Notes under the pieces: model-generated
Database searches by the model: none
What the model saw: only the letters and a program-made list of their open reading frames with translations
Told to the model about the DNA's origin: nothing
Source of the DNA: Chloroflexota bacterium
GTDB lineage: Bacteria; Chloroflexota; Anaerolineae; Anaerolineales; Anaerolineaceae
Assembly: GCA_021825925.1 (NCBI GenBank)
Contig: JAKAFP010000006.1
Coordinates: forward strand, 171,059-235,058
Direction: 5' to 3'
Length of the DNA stretch: 64,000 bases
Made by a program: the position numbers and the translations under genes
Part shown: one piece after another, positions 52,851-61,809 of the stretch
Position numbering within the stretch: the first letter of the stretch is position 1
How the letters are laid out: each line of letters opens with the position of its first letter

Positions 52851-52880
52851 CCGCGCGGTAACAAAAAATATGGAGAAAAC

Positions 52881-53372
52881 ATGTCATCAATCGAAGTAAG
52901 TCTTAAGGAATTACCCTCAATGCAAGTCGTGAGTTTTCATGGGTTCGGTGCAGGGCCTGAAGGGATCGCCCTGACAGCCATGTTCGAGTGGGCCGAGAAA
53001 CACGATTACTTCAAGCTGAAAAACCCCAGATGTTTTGGTTTCAACAATCCCGACCCGACCCCCGGCAGCAGTAATTATGGCTACGAAGTCTGGCTGGCCA
53101 TTCCTGAAGGCATGACCGTGGAAGATCAATCCGTCAAACAGTTTGAAGGTGGTTTGTACGCTGTGGCAAATTGCCATGGAAATGTCGAGGAGGCAGGTTC
53201 TTTTATCCCATCCGCCTGGAAGAAACTTGTCGAATGGGTGGAAAACAGCCCGTATCAAATGGGAAAACACCAGTGGCTTGAGGAGCAAGTTCCATTAGAC
53301 GGAATGACACTGCCCGAAATGAATGCCCGGAGAAAAATCAATCTTGATCTTTATTTGCCGATCAGAAAATAA
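52881..53372 (+). CDS. GyrI-like/AraC-effector-binding domain protein
   Basis: A 163-residue stand-alone SHS2-module protein (GyrI-like), with the opening VSLKELPSMQVVSFHGFG and the conserved YGYEVWLAIPEG and FEGGLYAVANCHG. Such domains bind hydrophobic or cationic small molecules, often drugs, and some hydrolyse toxins. No DNA-binding part is present. Paired head-to-head with a WYL regulator, it is likely a ligand scavenger or sensor. AGAAAAC rather than a strong ribosome site precedes the ATG; GGAG lies 6-9 bases upstream. Confidence 0.85.
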   Translation: MSSIEVSLKELPSMQVVSFHGFGAGPEGIALTAMFEWAEKHDYFKLKNPRCFGFNNPDPTPGSSNYGYEVWLAIPEGMTVEDQSVKQFEGGLYAVANCHGNVEEAGSFIPSAWKKLVEWVENSPYQMGKHQWLEEQVPLDGMTLPEMNARRKINLDLYLPIRK

Positions 53373-53395
53373 TGATCTAAGCCCATTTAAACAGC

Positions 53396-53429
53396 AAAGT
53401 CTCCGATTTCTTAAGAAATCGGAGACTTT
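53396..53429. terminator. 34-base perfect palindrome between convergent genes
   Basis: Seventeen-base arms with no unpaired loop bases in the DNA; the end arms carry AAA/TTT. It sits between the GyrI-like gene (ends 53372) and murE (ends 53452) and can terminate in both directions, though no extra U-tract follows. Confidence 0.65.
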
Positions 53430-53451
53430 GAAATCTGGTAACTTACGAGAA

Positions 53452-55011
53452 TTACTTAATGGAGGTCGGAAGTTCAGGCATGCGCGGACCATTGACGTGC
53501 ATGTATTCCGCCAGGGCCGCCCGCAGTGCGGTGCGGTCATCCCACGGGTACTCGACTGTGCCAAAACACATGGATTGTTCATGCCCTTTACCGCAGGGCA
53601 TCACCAGGTCGCCTGGCTGCGCCAGCTTTACTCCAAGACGGATGGCGTCGCCGCGATCAGGTACCCTGAAAAAGGTCTTCCCTTCCACCCCACCGGCTTT
53701 GACAGCCTCGTCAGCCATTTCCGCCAGAATGTCATCCAGCGATTCGGTGCGGGGATCTTCCGCAGTGAGGATGGTGATATCGGCCATTTTGACCGAGGTT
53801 TCTGCCATCATGCGCCGCTTCTGACGGTCACGCAAACCGGCTGAACCAAACACCGCGATCACCCTTCCGTGCGTCATCTGCCTGGCGGTTTCGATGGCGC
53901 GCAGCAGTGCATTGGGGGTATGTGCAAAATCAACAATGGCGGTAAAAGGCTGGCCAAGATCAATCCATTCCATGCGACCCGATACACCGGGCAGTTCAGC
54001 AATGCCTTTTGCCGCCACTTCAGCATTAATACCCAACCCTTCGACGGCCGCCGTGAAGGCCGCCAGACAATTGGACACATTGAAGGCGCCAGGTAAATTG
54101 CAGTGCACTGAAACAATGGCTTTGTTGACTTCGACCACAAAATCTGTACCGTTCGGTGAATATCGAATACTCGAAGCATTAACATTGCCAACACCTTTAA
54201 TGCTGTAGCTGCTTTTATTACCTTTAATGAATCCATTGAGGTACTCATAAGCGCCATCATCGGCATTTAATACGGCCAAGCGCGGATTTCCGAACGGTTT
54301 CTCTTTTGTGTCCTTTAACATGGAAAACAGGCGTGCTTTGGCATCGCGATAGCCTTCATAGGAGCCGTGATAATCGAGGTGTTCATGCGTGATATTGGTC
54401 ACCACGGCGATATCATATTCACAGCCCGTCACACGATGCTGCGCCAGGCCGTGCGATGTGGTTTCAAGCACCACATGGGTCAACCCGGCTTCGACCATTT
54501 TCGCCAACAGCTGCTGCACCTGGGTGGCTTCAGGCGTGGTCACATGAAAACCGGTGTCTATCACCTCGTCCCCAATGACCGCATTCACCGTTGAGACCAA
54601 CCCGGCTTTGATGCCGGCTGTTTTCAGAATTTGAAAGATCAGGTTCGAGGTGGTCGTCTTGCCATCCGTGCCGGTAACACCGATCACGGTCAGTTTGCGT
54701 CCTGGATGGCCGTAGAAGGATGCCGCCAGGTAGGCCAGTGCTTCGCGGGAATCCTCAACCTTAATGTAAGGTACGCTCAATTGTAGGTCTTTGGTCCCCA
54801 CCACGGCCGCCGCCCCATTGGCAATTGCAATCGGGATGTAGTCATGACCGTCCGCGCTGCCGCCGGACATGGCCACAAACAGGCAGCCGGGATGAACCTT
54901 GCGGGAATCAAATTGAATTCCGGTGATATCCACATCAGTGAAAGTACTGGTTGGTTTATATTCAATTTCATCAATGAGTTGGCTGAGTTTTTTTATCGGG
55001 TTGACTGTCAT
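53452..55011 (-). CDS. murE: UDP-MurNAc-tripeptide ligase MurE
   Basis: A 519-residue Mur ligase. N-terminal UDP-binding domain (ITGIQFDSRKVHPGCLFVA), P-loop GVTGTDGKTTTSNL, HEHLDYHGS, and C-terminal domain with EDPRTES where meso-diaminopimelate enzymes usually have DNPRxE. It adds the third amino acid to the peptidoglycan stem peptide. The conserved Arg fits a diamino acid (mDAP or ornithine); Glu-Asp in place of Asp-Asn leaves the exact one open. It stands alone rather than in a dcw cluster. Confidence 0.94.
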   Translation of the reverse strand: MTVNPIKKLSQLIDEIEYKPTSTFTDVDITGIQFDSRKVHPGCLFVAMSGGSADGHDYIPIAIANGAAAVVGTKDLQLSVPYIKVEDSREALAYLAASFYGHPGRKLTVIGVTGTDGKTTTSNLIFQILKTAGIKAGLVSTVNAVIGDEVIDTGFHVTTPEATQVQQLLAKMVEAGLTHVVLETTSHGLAQHRVTGCEYDIAVVTNITHEHLDYHGSYEGYRDAKARLFSMLKDTKEKPFGNPRLAVLNADDGAYEYLNGFIKGNKSSYSIKGVGNVNASSIRYSPNGTDFVVEVNKAIVSVHCNLPGAFNVSNCLAAFTAAVEGLGINAEVAAKGIAELPGVSGRMEWIDLGQPFTAIVDFAHTPNALLRAIETARQMTHGRVIAVFGSAGLRDRQKRRMMAETSVKMADITILTAEDPRTESLDDILAEMADEAVKAGGVEGKTFFRVPDRGDAIRLGVKLAQPGDLVMPCGKGHEQSMCFGTVEYPWDDRTALRAALAEYMHVNGPRMPELPTSIK

Positions 55012-55195
55012 TTGATTATCTTATCCATGGTGTCACAATAATGGCATACCTGATATTTAAATCTTCAGGTTGTGGAAATAATCCTCCCAAATTATAACAA
55101 GTAATATATGTCAATTTTTTGAAAAACAAAAAAAATAATTTGAGTTTTGTATATACTTTTTATATCTTCTTTATTTATTTTTTCGCACGAGAAGG

Positions 55196-55201
55196 TATAA
55201 T
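55196..55201 (+). promoter_or_regulatory. Likely -10 element of the V/A-ATPase operon
   Basis: A perfect TATAAT about 45 bases before the first gene; start near 55208, with GAGGAG in the leader. The -35 region is AT-rich and without a consensus hexamer. Confidence 0.55.
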
Positions 55202-55245
55202 ACAAAGATTGAAATTCAGTTCGGCACGAAGAGGAGAATTTCACT

Positions 55246-55557
55246 TTGAACGAAAAACGAATTCAAGAAGTAATTGAAATTGAAAAGAAAGCTGACGAGA
55301 TCTTCAACAAAGCTGTTGCAGAAGCAGAGCGTTTGCCTCAACAAGCCGAACAGGAAGCAAAAGCCCTGATCGAAAGCGCCCGACTGCAAGCTGAAAAAGA
55401 AGCTCAAGCTTTATTGGCCAACGCCCAGACCAAGGATGAAACTGAAAAGATCCTGAATCAGGCTGAGGAGACAACCCATAAGAACGCCACCCTGGCAAAG
55501 CATAACTTTGAGCGTTCCACCACTTATGTCATATCGAGAGTAGTGGGTCGAGGATAA
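55246..55557 (+). CDS. atpH: V/A-type ATPase peripheral-stalk subunit H/G
   Basis: A 103-residue, almost wholly coiled-coil protein (heptads rich in Ala, Glu, Gln and Lys), matching the short stalk subunit (archaeal H, eukaryotic G) that pairs with subunit E. First gene of the operon, as in several archaeal-type operons. The start is TTG, with AGGAG 9 bases upstream; no ATG is near. Confidence 0.82.
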   Translation: MNEKRIQEVIEIEKKADEIFNKAVAEAERLPQQAEQEAKALIESARLQAEKEAQALLANAQTKDETEKILNQAEETTHKNATLAKHNFERSTTYVISRVVGRG

Positions 55558-55561
55558 TCTA

Positions 55562-56626
55562 ATGTCCTTTAACGCAACCTCAGATTATGCTGCAGGCAAT
55601 GCGCGGGTACGTGTTAAATACTCTACCTTGCTGACAAGAAAAGACTTTGTAGCATTAAGTGAAGCGACTGACCTCGATTCGCTGCTTACTCAGTTAAAAA
55701 CAACACCTTACGGTGCCTACCTTGAGCTTGCAAAAGACAAAGAGGTAACCGCGAGACGTGCTGCATTTCTGATCAGACAACGGTTGAGCGATGAGTTTCA
55801 TACCATCATTAACGCTTCACCAGATTCGGTAAAAGATGTTTTACTTCAACTTTATCGGATGCATGAAGTCAACAACCTGAAAGCGGTCCTTCGTGGAATT
55901 GTGATCAATTCCAGCTGGGATAAAGTGCGCTTTGTGCTTTTTCCGTTTGGACCCGAAGGCGTTTTACCTGCCCAGGCCATGGTTGAAACCGGTAATGTCG
56001 CCCAGGCAGTCGAATTATTGCGCGGCACACCCTATTACGACACACTTGCGTTTGCCATGAACCGCTTCAGTGCTGAACAAAGCCTCTTTCCAATTGAGGT
56101 CGCACTGGATCTCGCCTATTGGCGTGAGCTTTGGAGTGATGTCAAAAAACTGCCTCGTGAAGACCAGGAATACGCCTCACGGATCATCGGTTCCATGCTC
56201 GACATGAACAACCTGATGTGGGCCATCCGCTACAGTGTTTATCACAAACTTTCAGAAGAAGAAGTCATCAACTATACCCTGCCCATCGGTTATCGGGTTC
56301 ACGACGACAGCATCCGCAGCATTGCCGCCGGTGCCGAGATCACTCATATAATCAAACATGTGTACCCTGAGCTCCGCAATGTGGATGATGTGCTTGTAGA
56401 CCTGCATACCGGATTGCCAAGGCTTGAGATGATGCTCGAAAAACAGATCGCTCAAAAATGCCACGGCGTTTTCGAGGGCAATCCTTTCCAAATAGGTATT
56501 CCACTGGGTTACCTGGTGCTGTTGGATTATGAAATCCGGGATTTGACCGTATTGCTTGAAGCCAAAGCCAACCAGGTTCCTGTAGATAAATACAATGAGT
56601 TCTTAACTTTTGATCTGATGAAATAA
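55562..56626 (+). CDS. atpC: V/A-type ATPase subunit C (d subunit)
   Basis: A 354-residue helical protein of the V-ATPase C/d (ATP-synt_C/AC39) family. It caps the membrane ring and connects it to the central stalk D-F. Characteristic internal repeats are visible (TYLE-like YGAYLELAKDKEV; NLKAVLRGI; NNLMWAIRYSVYHKLS). It starts 4 bases after the previous gene's end. Confidence 0.92.
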   Translation: MSFNATSDYAAGNARVRVKYSTLLTRKDFVALSEATDLDSLLTQLKTTPYGAYLELAKDKEVTARRAAFLIRQRLSDEFHTIINASPDSVKDVLLQLYRMHEVNNLKAVLRGIVINSSWDKVRFVLFPFGPEGVLPAQAMVETGNVAQAVELLRGTPYYDTLAFAMNRFSAEQSLFPIEVALDLAYWRELWSDVKKLPREDQEYASRIIGSMLDMNNLMWAIRYSVYHKLSEEEVINYTLPIGYRVHDDSIRSIAAGAEITHIIKHVYPELRNVDDVLVDLHTGLPRLEMMLEKQIAQKCHGVFEGNPFQIGIPLGYLVLLDYEIRDLTVLLEAKANQVPVDKYNEFLTFDLMK

Positions 56627-56651
56627 TTATCAACGTACCAACGGAGAGAAT

Positions 56652-58610
56652 ATGTTCTATCCGCAAGAAATGACCGAGATCGAAATTATTGCACCTGCCA
56701 AAGACTTGATCACCGTTACCAAGGTCTTGAGTGGTCAAGGAATTTTTAGTCAGACGGATGTCAATTATTTAGGCACTGACAAAAATCACCCCCAGGCAAA
56801 CCTGTGGCAAGAAAAAGCCGCTGCTTACTCCATCCTTGAACGCAGACTTCATTCGATCCTTCTTTCGTTGAGTGTGCAAAAAACCACCCCCAAACAGAGA
56901 GATTACGATACCCTGATAGATACTGAAAAAGCCAAGGGCATCGTGGATGAGATCGAAAAACAGGTCAAGGATTTGGTGGATCAAATCAACCTTGAGACCA
57001 AGAAGATTGAACACCTCAAAACGGTTTTAATGCAAATCGAACCGCTTGCCGGCATAGATGTTGATTTCTCTCTGCTGCAAAACGCCAGGTATGTGGCTTC
57101 GATCATTGGCATGATCCCCAACGAGCACATTGAACGGTTAAGCACCAGCCTCGCCCGCATCCCTCATGAATTATTTACACTGAACCAGAAACCACAGAAA
57201 TCAGTGGTTTGGCTGGCAGCCAGCCGTGATAATGCGGATATGCTTGATCGGGCAGCCAGAAGTGCCTACCTCGATCCCATCAGCATTCCCCAAGATTTCC
57301 AGGGAACGCCTGCCCAGATCGTTGAATCAGTCAAGAAATCCATTCAGGAATCCGAAGCCAAGATCGAAAAACTCAAGGGTCCGCTGGAAGAGATCCGCAA
57401 AGCAAAAGAGGCCGAATTGACCGACCTGCTTTGGGATATCAAGTGCAGCCATTTGACCACCAATGCGATCTTGAAATACGGACGCCTCAAATATACCTAC
57501 ATCATCGTCGGATGGATCTTCTCATCCCAGATCAACACCCTCAAAGAAAAACTTAAAGCCGTCTCCCAAGACATTTTGATCGAGACCCGCATCGTAAAAC
57601 GCGAAAAAGACAATAAGGATGTTCCGATTGCATTGAACAATCCGAAATTGCTGCGCCCCTTCCAGATGCTGGTATCGAACTATGCAGAACCAAAATATGG
57701 CGAGTTGGACCCCACCCCGCTGGTGGCGATCCTTTTCCCGCTCCTGTTTGGCACCATGTTTGGCGATGTCGGTCACGGTTTGATCCTTACCATCCTGGGT
57801 TATCTGGGAATGACCAAAAAGCTCAAGTTTATGAAGGGTCTTGGTGGTCTCAACCCGATCATCTTTGCCTGCGGTTTGGTTTCGATCATATTCGGCTTCC
57901 TTTATGGCAGCATCTTCGGATTTGAAGAAATCCTTCACGCGGTCTGGCTGAAACCAGGTGAAGATATTATGACCATTCTGATCATCACCATTGTGGCCGG
58001 CGTGGTTGTGCTTTCCATTGGCTATCTGCTCAACATCTACAACCTGATCAAGATGAAAGATCTGCCCAATCTCTTTTTCAGTAAAAATGGGATTGCCGGG
58101 CTCTGGCTATATTGGTCCTTGATCGGCACCGGTGTGGCACTTGTTCTGCCCAATTTTGGACTGCCAAAAATCCCCTTCATCGTGGCAACTGTTATCGGCG
58201 TTATTGCCATCGGTGGTGCAGAAGTCTTTATTCGCATGATGGAAGGCCATCGTCCGTTGATTGACGGCGGGATCGGCATGTTTGCAGTGCAGGTATTCTT
58301 TGAACTGCTCGAGGTTGTGATCAGTTATTTGAGCAACAGCCTTTCCTTTGTCCGTGTGGGCGCTTTCGCTGTGGCTCACGGCAACCTGAGTGGTGTGTTC
58401 TTCATCCTTGGCAGAATGGTCAGTCCATCTGAAGGGATTGGCTATTGGATCGTGTTCTTGATCGGTATGGTATTCATTGTAGGCTTCGAAGGTTTGATTG
58501 TCGGTATTCAGACCATGAGACTTACATATTATGAAATCTTTGGTAAATTCTTTAACGGTGGAGGCAAGCGGTTCGAACCGTTGTCTCTCCATCCAGCAGA
58601 AAACGATTAA
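56652..58610 (+). CDS. atpI: V/A-type ATPase membrane subunit I (a subunit)
   Basis: A 652-residue protein: N-terminal cytosolic half (about 1-340) with coiled coils that bind the peripheral stalks, then about seven or eight membrane helices. The segment GTMFGDVGHGLIL begins the membrane half, and the helix SNSLSFVRVGAFAVAHG (about 565-580) holds the essential Arg that lets the ion pass to the K ring. Length and order fit the family. Confidence 0.95.
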   Translation: MFYPQEMTEIEIIAPAKDLITVTKVLSGQGIFSQTDVNYLGTDKNHPQANLWQEKAAAYSILERRLHSILLSLSVQKTTPKQRDYDTLIDTEKAKGIVDEIEKQVKDLVDQINLETKKIEHLKTVLMQIEPLAGIDVDFSLLQNARYVASIIGMIPNEHIERLSTSLARIPHELFTLNQKPQKSVVWLAASRDNADMLDRAARSAYLDPISIPQDFQGTPAQIVESVKKSIQESEAKIEKLKGPLEEIRKAKEAELTDLLWDIKCSHLTTNAILKYGRLKYTYIIVGWIFSSQINTLKEKLKAVSQDILIETRIVKREKDNKDVPIALNNPKLLRPFQMLVSNYAEPKYGELDPTPLVAILFPLLFGTMFGDVGHGLILTILGYLGMTKKLKFMKGLGGLNPIIFACGLVSIIFGFLYGSIFGFEEILHAVWLKPGEDIMTILIITIVAGVVVLSIGYLLNIYNLIKMKDLPNLFFSKNGIAGLWLYWSLIGTGVALVLPNFGLPKIPFIVATVIGVIAIGGAEVFIRMMEGHRPLIDGGIGMFAVQVFFELLEVVISYLSNSLSFVRVGAFAVAHGNLSGVFFILGRMVSPSEGIGYWIVFLIGMVFIVGFEGLIVGIQTMRLTYYEIFGKFFNGGGKRFEPLSLHPAEND

Positions 58611-58629
58611 TCTATAAAGGAGAAACATA

Positions 58630-59070
58630 ATGATTCTGATTGTTGCAATCCTCGTTGGTTTGGTTCCCTTGATCCCTGCCGTTATCTTCTTTTTGCGCGA
58701 TCGCAAAAATGAACCCGCTAAAGCTACTCGCAAATTGATGTTCGGATTGAACGGCTTTAATGCGATCGTCGGCTTGATGGTTGCCGGTTTCGGTATCGTC
58801 TGGCTGGCTTCCCCCTCCACAGTTATGGCTGCTGGATTACAGGAAGCTGCTGCTGCCGCTCCTGATGCCTTCACCTCCCTTGCAGCCGGTCTTTCCACCG
58901 GTCTTGCCTGTATCGGCGCCGGTATTGCCGTTGCCAGCACAGGTGCTGCAGCCATTGGTGTCATCGCAGAAAAACCCGAGTCCTTCGGCCGTTCATTGAT
59001 CTTCGTAGGTATGGCAGAAGGTATCGCCATCTACGGTTTGATCATCTCCTTCATGATCCTGAACCGGTAA
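58630..59070 (+). CDS. atpK: V/A-type ATPase rotor-ring subunit K
   Basis: A 146-residue proteolipid with four hydrophobic helices (about 2-22, 38-60, 84-110, 121-143). The ion-binding Glu is in the last helix (GMAEGIAIYGLI). The second helix (NGFNAIVGLMVAGFGIVWL) has no carboxylate, so each four-helix subunit carries one ion site, as in E. hirae NtpK. Whether Na+ or H+ is moved cannot be settled here; the Gln/Thr sodium ligands of NtpK are not obvious. GGAG precedes the ATG. Confidence 0.92.
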   Translation: MILIVAILVGLVPLIPAVIFFLRDRKNEPAKATRKLMFGLNGFNAIVGLMVAGFGIVWLASPSTVMAAGLQEAAAAAPDAFTSLAAGLSTGLACIGAGIAVASTGAAAIGVIAEKPESFGRSLIFVGMAEGIAIYGLIISFMILNR

Positions 59071-59076
59071 TCGGAC

Positions 59077-59382
59077 ATGAAAGTCCTTGTAATTGGTCAT
59101 CCTCAAGCAGTATTGGGTTTCTCTCTGGCTGGTGTTCAGGGTATAGCCGTATCCACGGCTGCTGAAACCAACAAAGCGCTTGACGAGGCGATGGCTTCGA
59201 GTGATGTTGGCATCATCTTGATCACTCAAGATGTTTCCAGCCTCATCGAAACACGCATGGACCAGCTCAGACAAAACAGTACTGTTCCCTTGGTCGTTGA
59301 AATTCCAGGTGTAAACGGGACAAGTGCAGATCAGCCCTCGATTGGCGACGTTTTACTGCGCGCCATCGGGATCAAGATCTAG
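59077..59382 (+). CDS. atpF: V/A-type ATPase central-stalk subunit F
   Basis: A 101-residue Rossmann-like protein that opens MKVLVIGHPQAVLGFSLAG and has the conserved VGIILITQDVSSLI and LPLVVEIPG-like segment. It binds the D subunit at the foot of the rotor shaft. It lies 6 bases after the K gene. Confidence 0.93.
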   Translation: MKVLVIGHPQAVLGFSLAGVQGIAVSTAAETNKALDEAMASSDVGIILITQDVSSLIETRMDQLRQNSTVPLVVEIPGVNGTSADQPSIGDVLLRAIGIKI

Positions 59383-59428
59383 CGTAATCCAGGCCAAAGA
59401 CCCTCAACAGATCAGATAGGTATAACGT

Positions 59429-60046
59429 ATGACACAAGATGACAATATTCAAAGACTCTCTCGAGAGATCATCCAACAAGCCGAAGCAGATGCCGAGAAA
59501 ATCCTGACAGAAGCCAAAGCCAAGGCCGAACAGATCAGAAACCACGCTCAAGAAGTGGTTGCCGCTGATAAAAAGCGAATTCTGGAACAAGCCAAGAACG
59601 ATGCTGACCGAATTCGTGGTCAGGCAATAGCCACCGCCCAATTGAACGCTCGTACTTTGATATTGGAATCTCGCGAGAAACTCTTGGTAAGTGTTTTTGA
59701 ATCTTCCATGGAAAAAATTCCTTCCGTTCAAAACTACAGTGATTACCCTGCCATCGTTGAAAACATGGCGCTTGAGGCCATCACTCAATTGAATGTCAAG
59801 AAAGTCATCCTCCATGCAGATAAAATAACCAACGATTTATTAAAAGACTCGGTCCTGAAAAAGATCAGCACAAAATTTGATGGCACAATTGAATTAGGTG
59901 AACCTTTGAAAAAAGGAACAGGAATCATTGCAGAAACAGCAGACGGGCACCTCAATTATGACAACACTCTTGAAACCCGTTTACACCGGCTTGAAGGTGA
60001 ATTGCGTTCTCCTGTGTATCACCTGCTTATGGGAGAGACTCTATGA
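59429..60046 (+). CDS. atpE: V/A-type ATPase peripheral-stalk subunit E
   Basis: A 205-residue protein: a long N-terminal coiled coil (about 1-100, rich in AEADAEKILTEAKAKAEQI-like heptads) and a small C-terminal domain (about 110-205). It forms the stator stalk with subunit H/G. The stop overlaps the start of subunit A (ATGA). Confidence 0.92.
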   Translation: MTQDDNIQRLSREIIQQAEADAEKILTEAKAKAEQIRNHAQEVVAADKKRILEQAKNDADRIRGQAIATAQLNARTLILESREKLLVSVFESSMEKIPSVQNYSDYPAIVENMALEAITQLNVKKVILHADKITNDLLKDSVLKKISTKFDGTIELGEPLKKGTGIIAETADGHLNYDNTLETRLHRLEGELRSPVYHLLMGETL

Positions 60047-61809
60047 GTGAACGCGTAGGAACCGTCAAATGGATTAACGGCCCCGTCATCCGCGCTGAAG
60101 GCTCGCGCAATGTGGGTATGATGGAACTGGTGGAAGTTGGCGAAGAACACTTGATCGGTGAGGTCATCGGCTTGAATGGCAACATCATCACCATTCAGGT
60201 TTATGAAGAAACCTCCGGCATGCACCCTGGCGCCCCTGTTTTCGGTACCGGCTTGCCCCTTTCGGTTGAATTAGGCCCCGGTCTTTTACGCAGTATTTTT
60301 GACGGCATTCAACGTCCCCTGCCCGTCATTGAAATGCGTACCGGCTCTTTCATCAGCCGCGGTGTGCATTTAACCCCTCTATACCGCAAGGACCGCTGGG
60401 AATTCACCCCGATCATGAAGGAAGGCACCGTTGTCACGGGTGGTGAAGTCATCGGAACCGTTCCTGAGACTCCCTCCATCGAACATCGTGTCATGATCCC
60501 GCCTGATGTTTCCGGCACCGTCACCTGGGTGGCTCCCGCCAAGGCGTATACGATCGTAGAACCCATTGCCCGTGTAAAAACCGCGGACGGTGAAAAAGAG
60601 TTGACCATGCTGCAGCGTTGGCCCATCCGCCGCCTGCGCCCTTACAAGACCCGTTTGGATCAATCCATTCCTTTGATCACCGGCCAGCGCGTGCTGGATA
60701 CCTTCTTCCCGCTTGGTAAAGGCGGCGCTGCCGCCATCCCCGGTGGGTTTGGTGCCGGCAAGACCGTGACCCAACATTCCATCGCCAAGTATGCAGACGC
60801 CCAGGTGGTGATCTACATCGGCTGCGGTGAGCGCGGTAACGAGATGACCGAGGTACTGCAGGAATTCCCCGAGTTGATAGATCCCCGTTCCGGCCATCCA
60901 CTGATGGAACGGACCGTGCTGATCGCCAACACCTCCAACATGCCTGTGGCGGCTCGTGAAGCCAGCGTTTACACCGGCATCACCATTGCAGAATATTACC
61001 GTGACATGGGCTACCATGTCGCTTTGATGGCCGATTCCACCTCCCGCTGGGCTGAAGCTCTTCGTGAAGTTTCCGGTCGTCTTGAAGAAATGCCAGCAGA
61101 AGAGGGTTACCCCGCTTACCTGGCTGCCCGTTTGGCCGAATTCTACGAAAGAGCCGGTTATGTTCACACCCTTTCAGGTGAGGACGGTTCTGTCAGCATC
61201 ATCGGCGCGGTTTCACCTCCAGGTGGTGACTTCTCTGAACCGGTCACCCAACACACCAAACGTTTCATTCGCTGCTTCTGGGCGCTGGATAAATCACTGG
61301 CCTCCGCGAGGCACTTCCCATCCATCAACTGGTTGGATAGCTACAGCGAATATCTCGAAGACGTTGCACCCTGGTGGCATAAGGCAACCGACCGCGACTG
61401 GCTGGGCATGCGTAACAAGGCCATGGGACTCCTCAGCGAGGAAAGCCGTCTTTCTCAAATCGTGAAATTGGTTGGTCCAGATGCTTTGCCAGATGAGCAG
61501 CGTCTGGTGCTCGAAACTTCACGTCTATTACGCGAAGGTTTCTTGCAGCAGAACGCCATGGATACCATTGATGCCTACTCCACTGTGCAAAAACAGATCG
61601 GTATGCTGGCATTGATGCTCTACTTCCATGACCGCGCACACGACATCATCAAAATGGGTGCCACCATCAGTGTCATTCACAAATTGCCAGTAGTGGATAC
61701 GCTTATCCGTATGAAGACTCAGATTCCAAATGACAAATTGAGCATGATTGAAGAGATCCATGAAGCGATTGACACGCAAATGACTCAATTGGAGGCAGAT
61801 TACAAATGA
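60043..61809 (+). CDS. atpA: V/A-type ATPase catalytic subunit A
   Basis: A 588-residue catalytic subunit with the V-type bulge domain (about 110-190). The P-loop reads GGFGAGKTV (about 232-240) where most relatives have GPFG(S/A)GKTV; catalytic Glu lies in [12 protein letters not shown], and the [22 protein letters not shown] region follows. It binds and hydrolyses or makes ATP with subunit B. It overlaps E and B by 4 bases on each side. Confidence 0.97.
   Translation: MSERVGTVKWINGPVIRAEGSRNVGMMELVEVGEEHLIGEVIGLNGNIITIQVYEETSGMHPGAPVFGTGLPLSVELGPGLLRSIFDGIQRPLPVIEMRTGSFISRGVHLTPLYRKDRWEFTPIMKEGTVVTGGEVIGTVPETPSIEHRVMIPPDVSGTVTWVAPAKAYTIVEPIARVKTADGEKELTMLQRWPIRRLRPYKTRLDQSIPLITGQRVLDTFFPLGKGGAAAIPGGFGAGKTVTQHSIAKYADAQVVIYIGCGERGNEMTEVLQEFPELIDPRSGHPLMERTVLIANTSNMPVAAREASVYTGITIAEYYRDMGYHVALMADSTSRWAEALREVSGRLEEMPAEEGYPAYLAARLAEFYERAGYVHTLSGEDGSVSIIGAVSPPGGDFSEPVTQHTKRFIRCFWALDKSLASARHFPSINWLDSYSEYLEDVAPWWHKATDRDWLGMRNKAMGLLSEESRLSQIVKLVGPDALPDEQRLVLETSRLLREGFLQQNAMDTIDAYSTVQKQIGMLALMLYFHDRAHDIIKMGATISVIHKLPVVDTLIRMKTQIPNDKLSMIEEIHEAIDTQMTQLEADYK

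Noticed and set aside
55091..55114. TTGACA and TATAAT on the minus strand upstream of murE
   Set aside because: The spacer is only 12 bases, too short for a sigma-70 promoter; the region is very AT-rich, so matches by chance are expected.
58107..59030. A 307-codon open frame on the minus strand, opposite the ATPase I and K genes
   Set aside because: It lies wholly antisense to two well-supported genes, has proline/alanine-rich low-complexity translation, no ribosome site and no recognisable domain. It is a by-product of codon choice.
60379..61167. A 262-codon minus-strand frame inside the catalytic subunit A gene
   Set aside because: Antisense to a strongly conserved gene, His/Gly-rich translation with no family resemblance.
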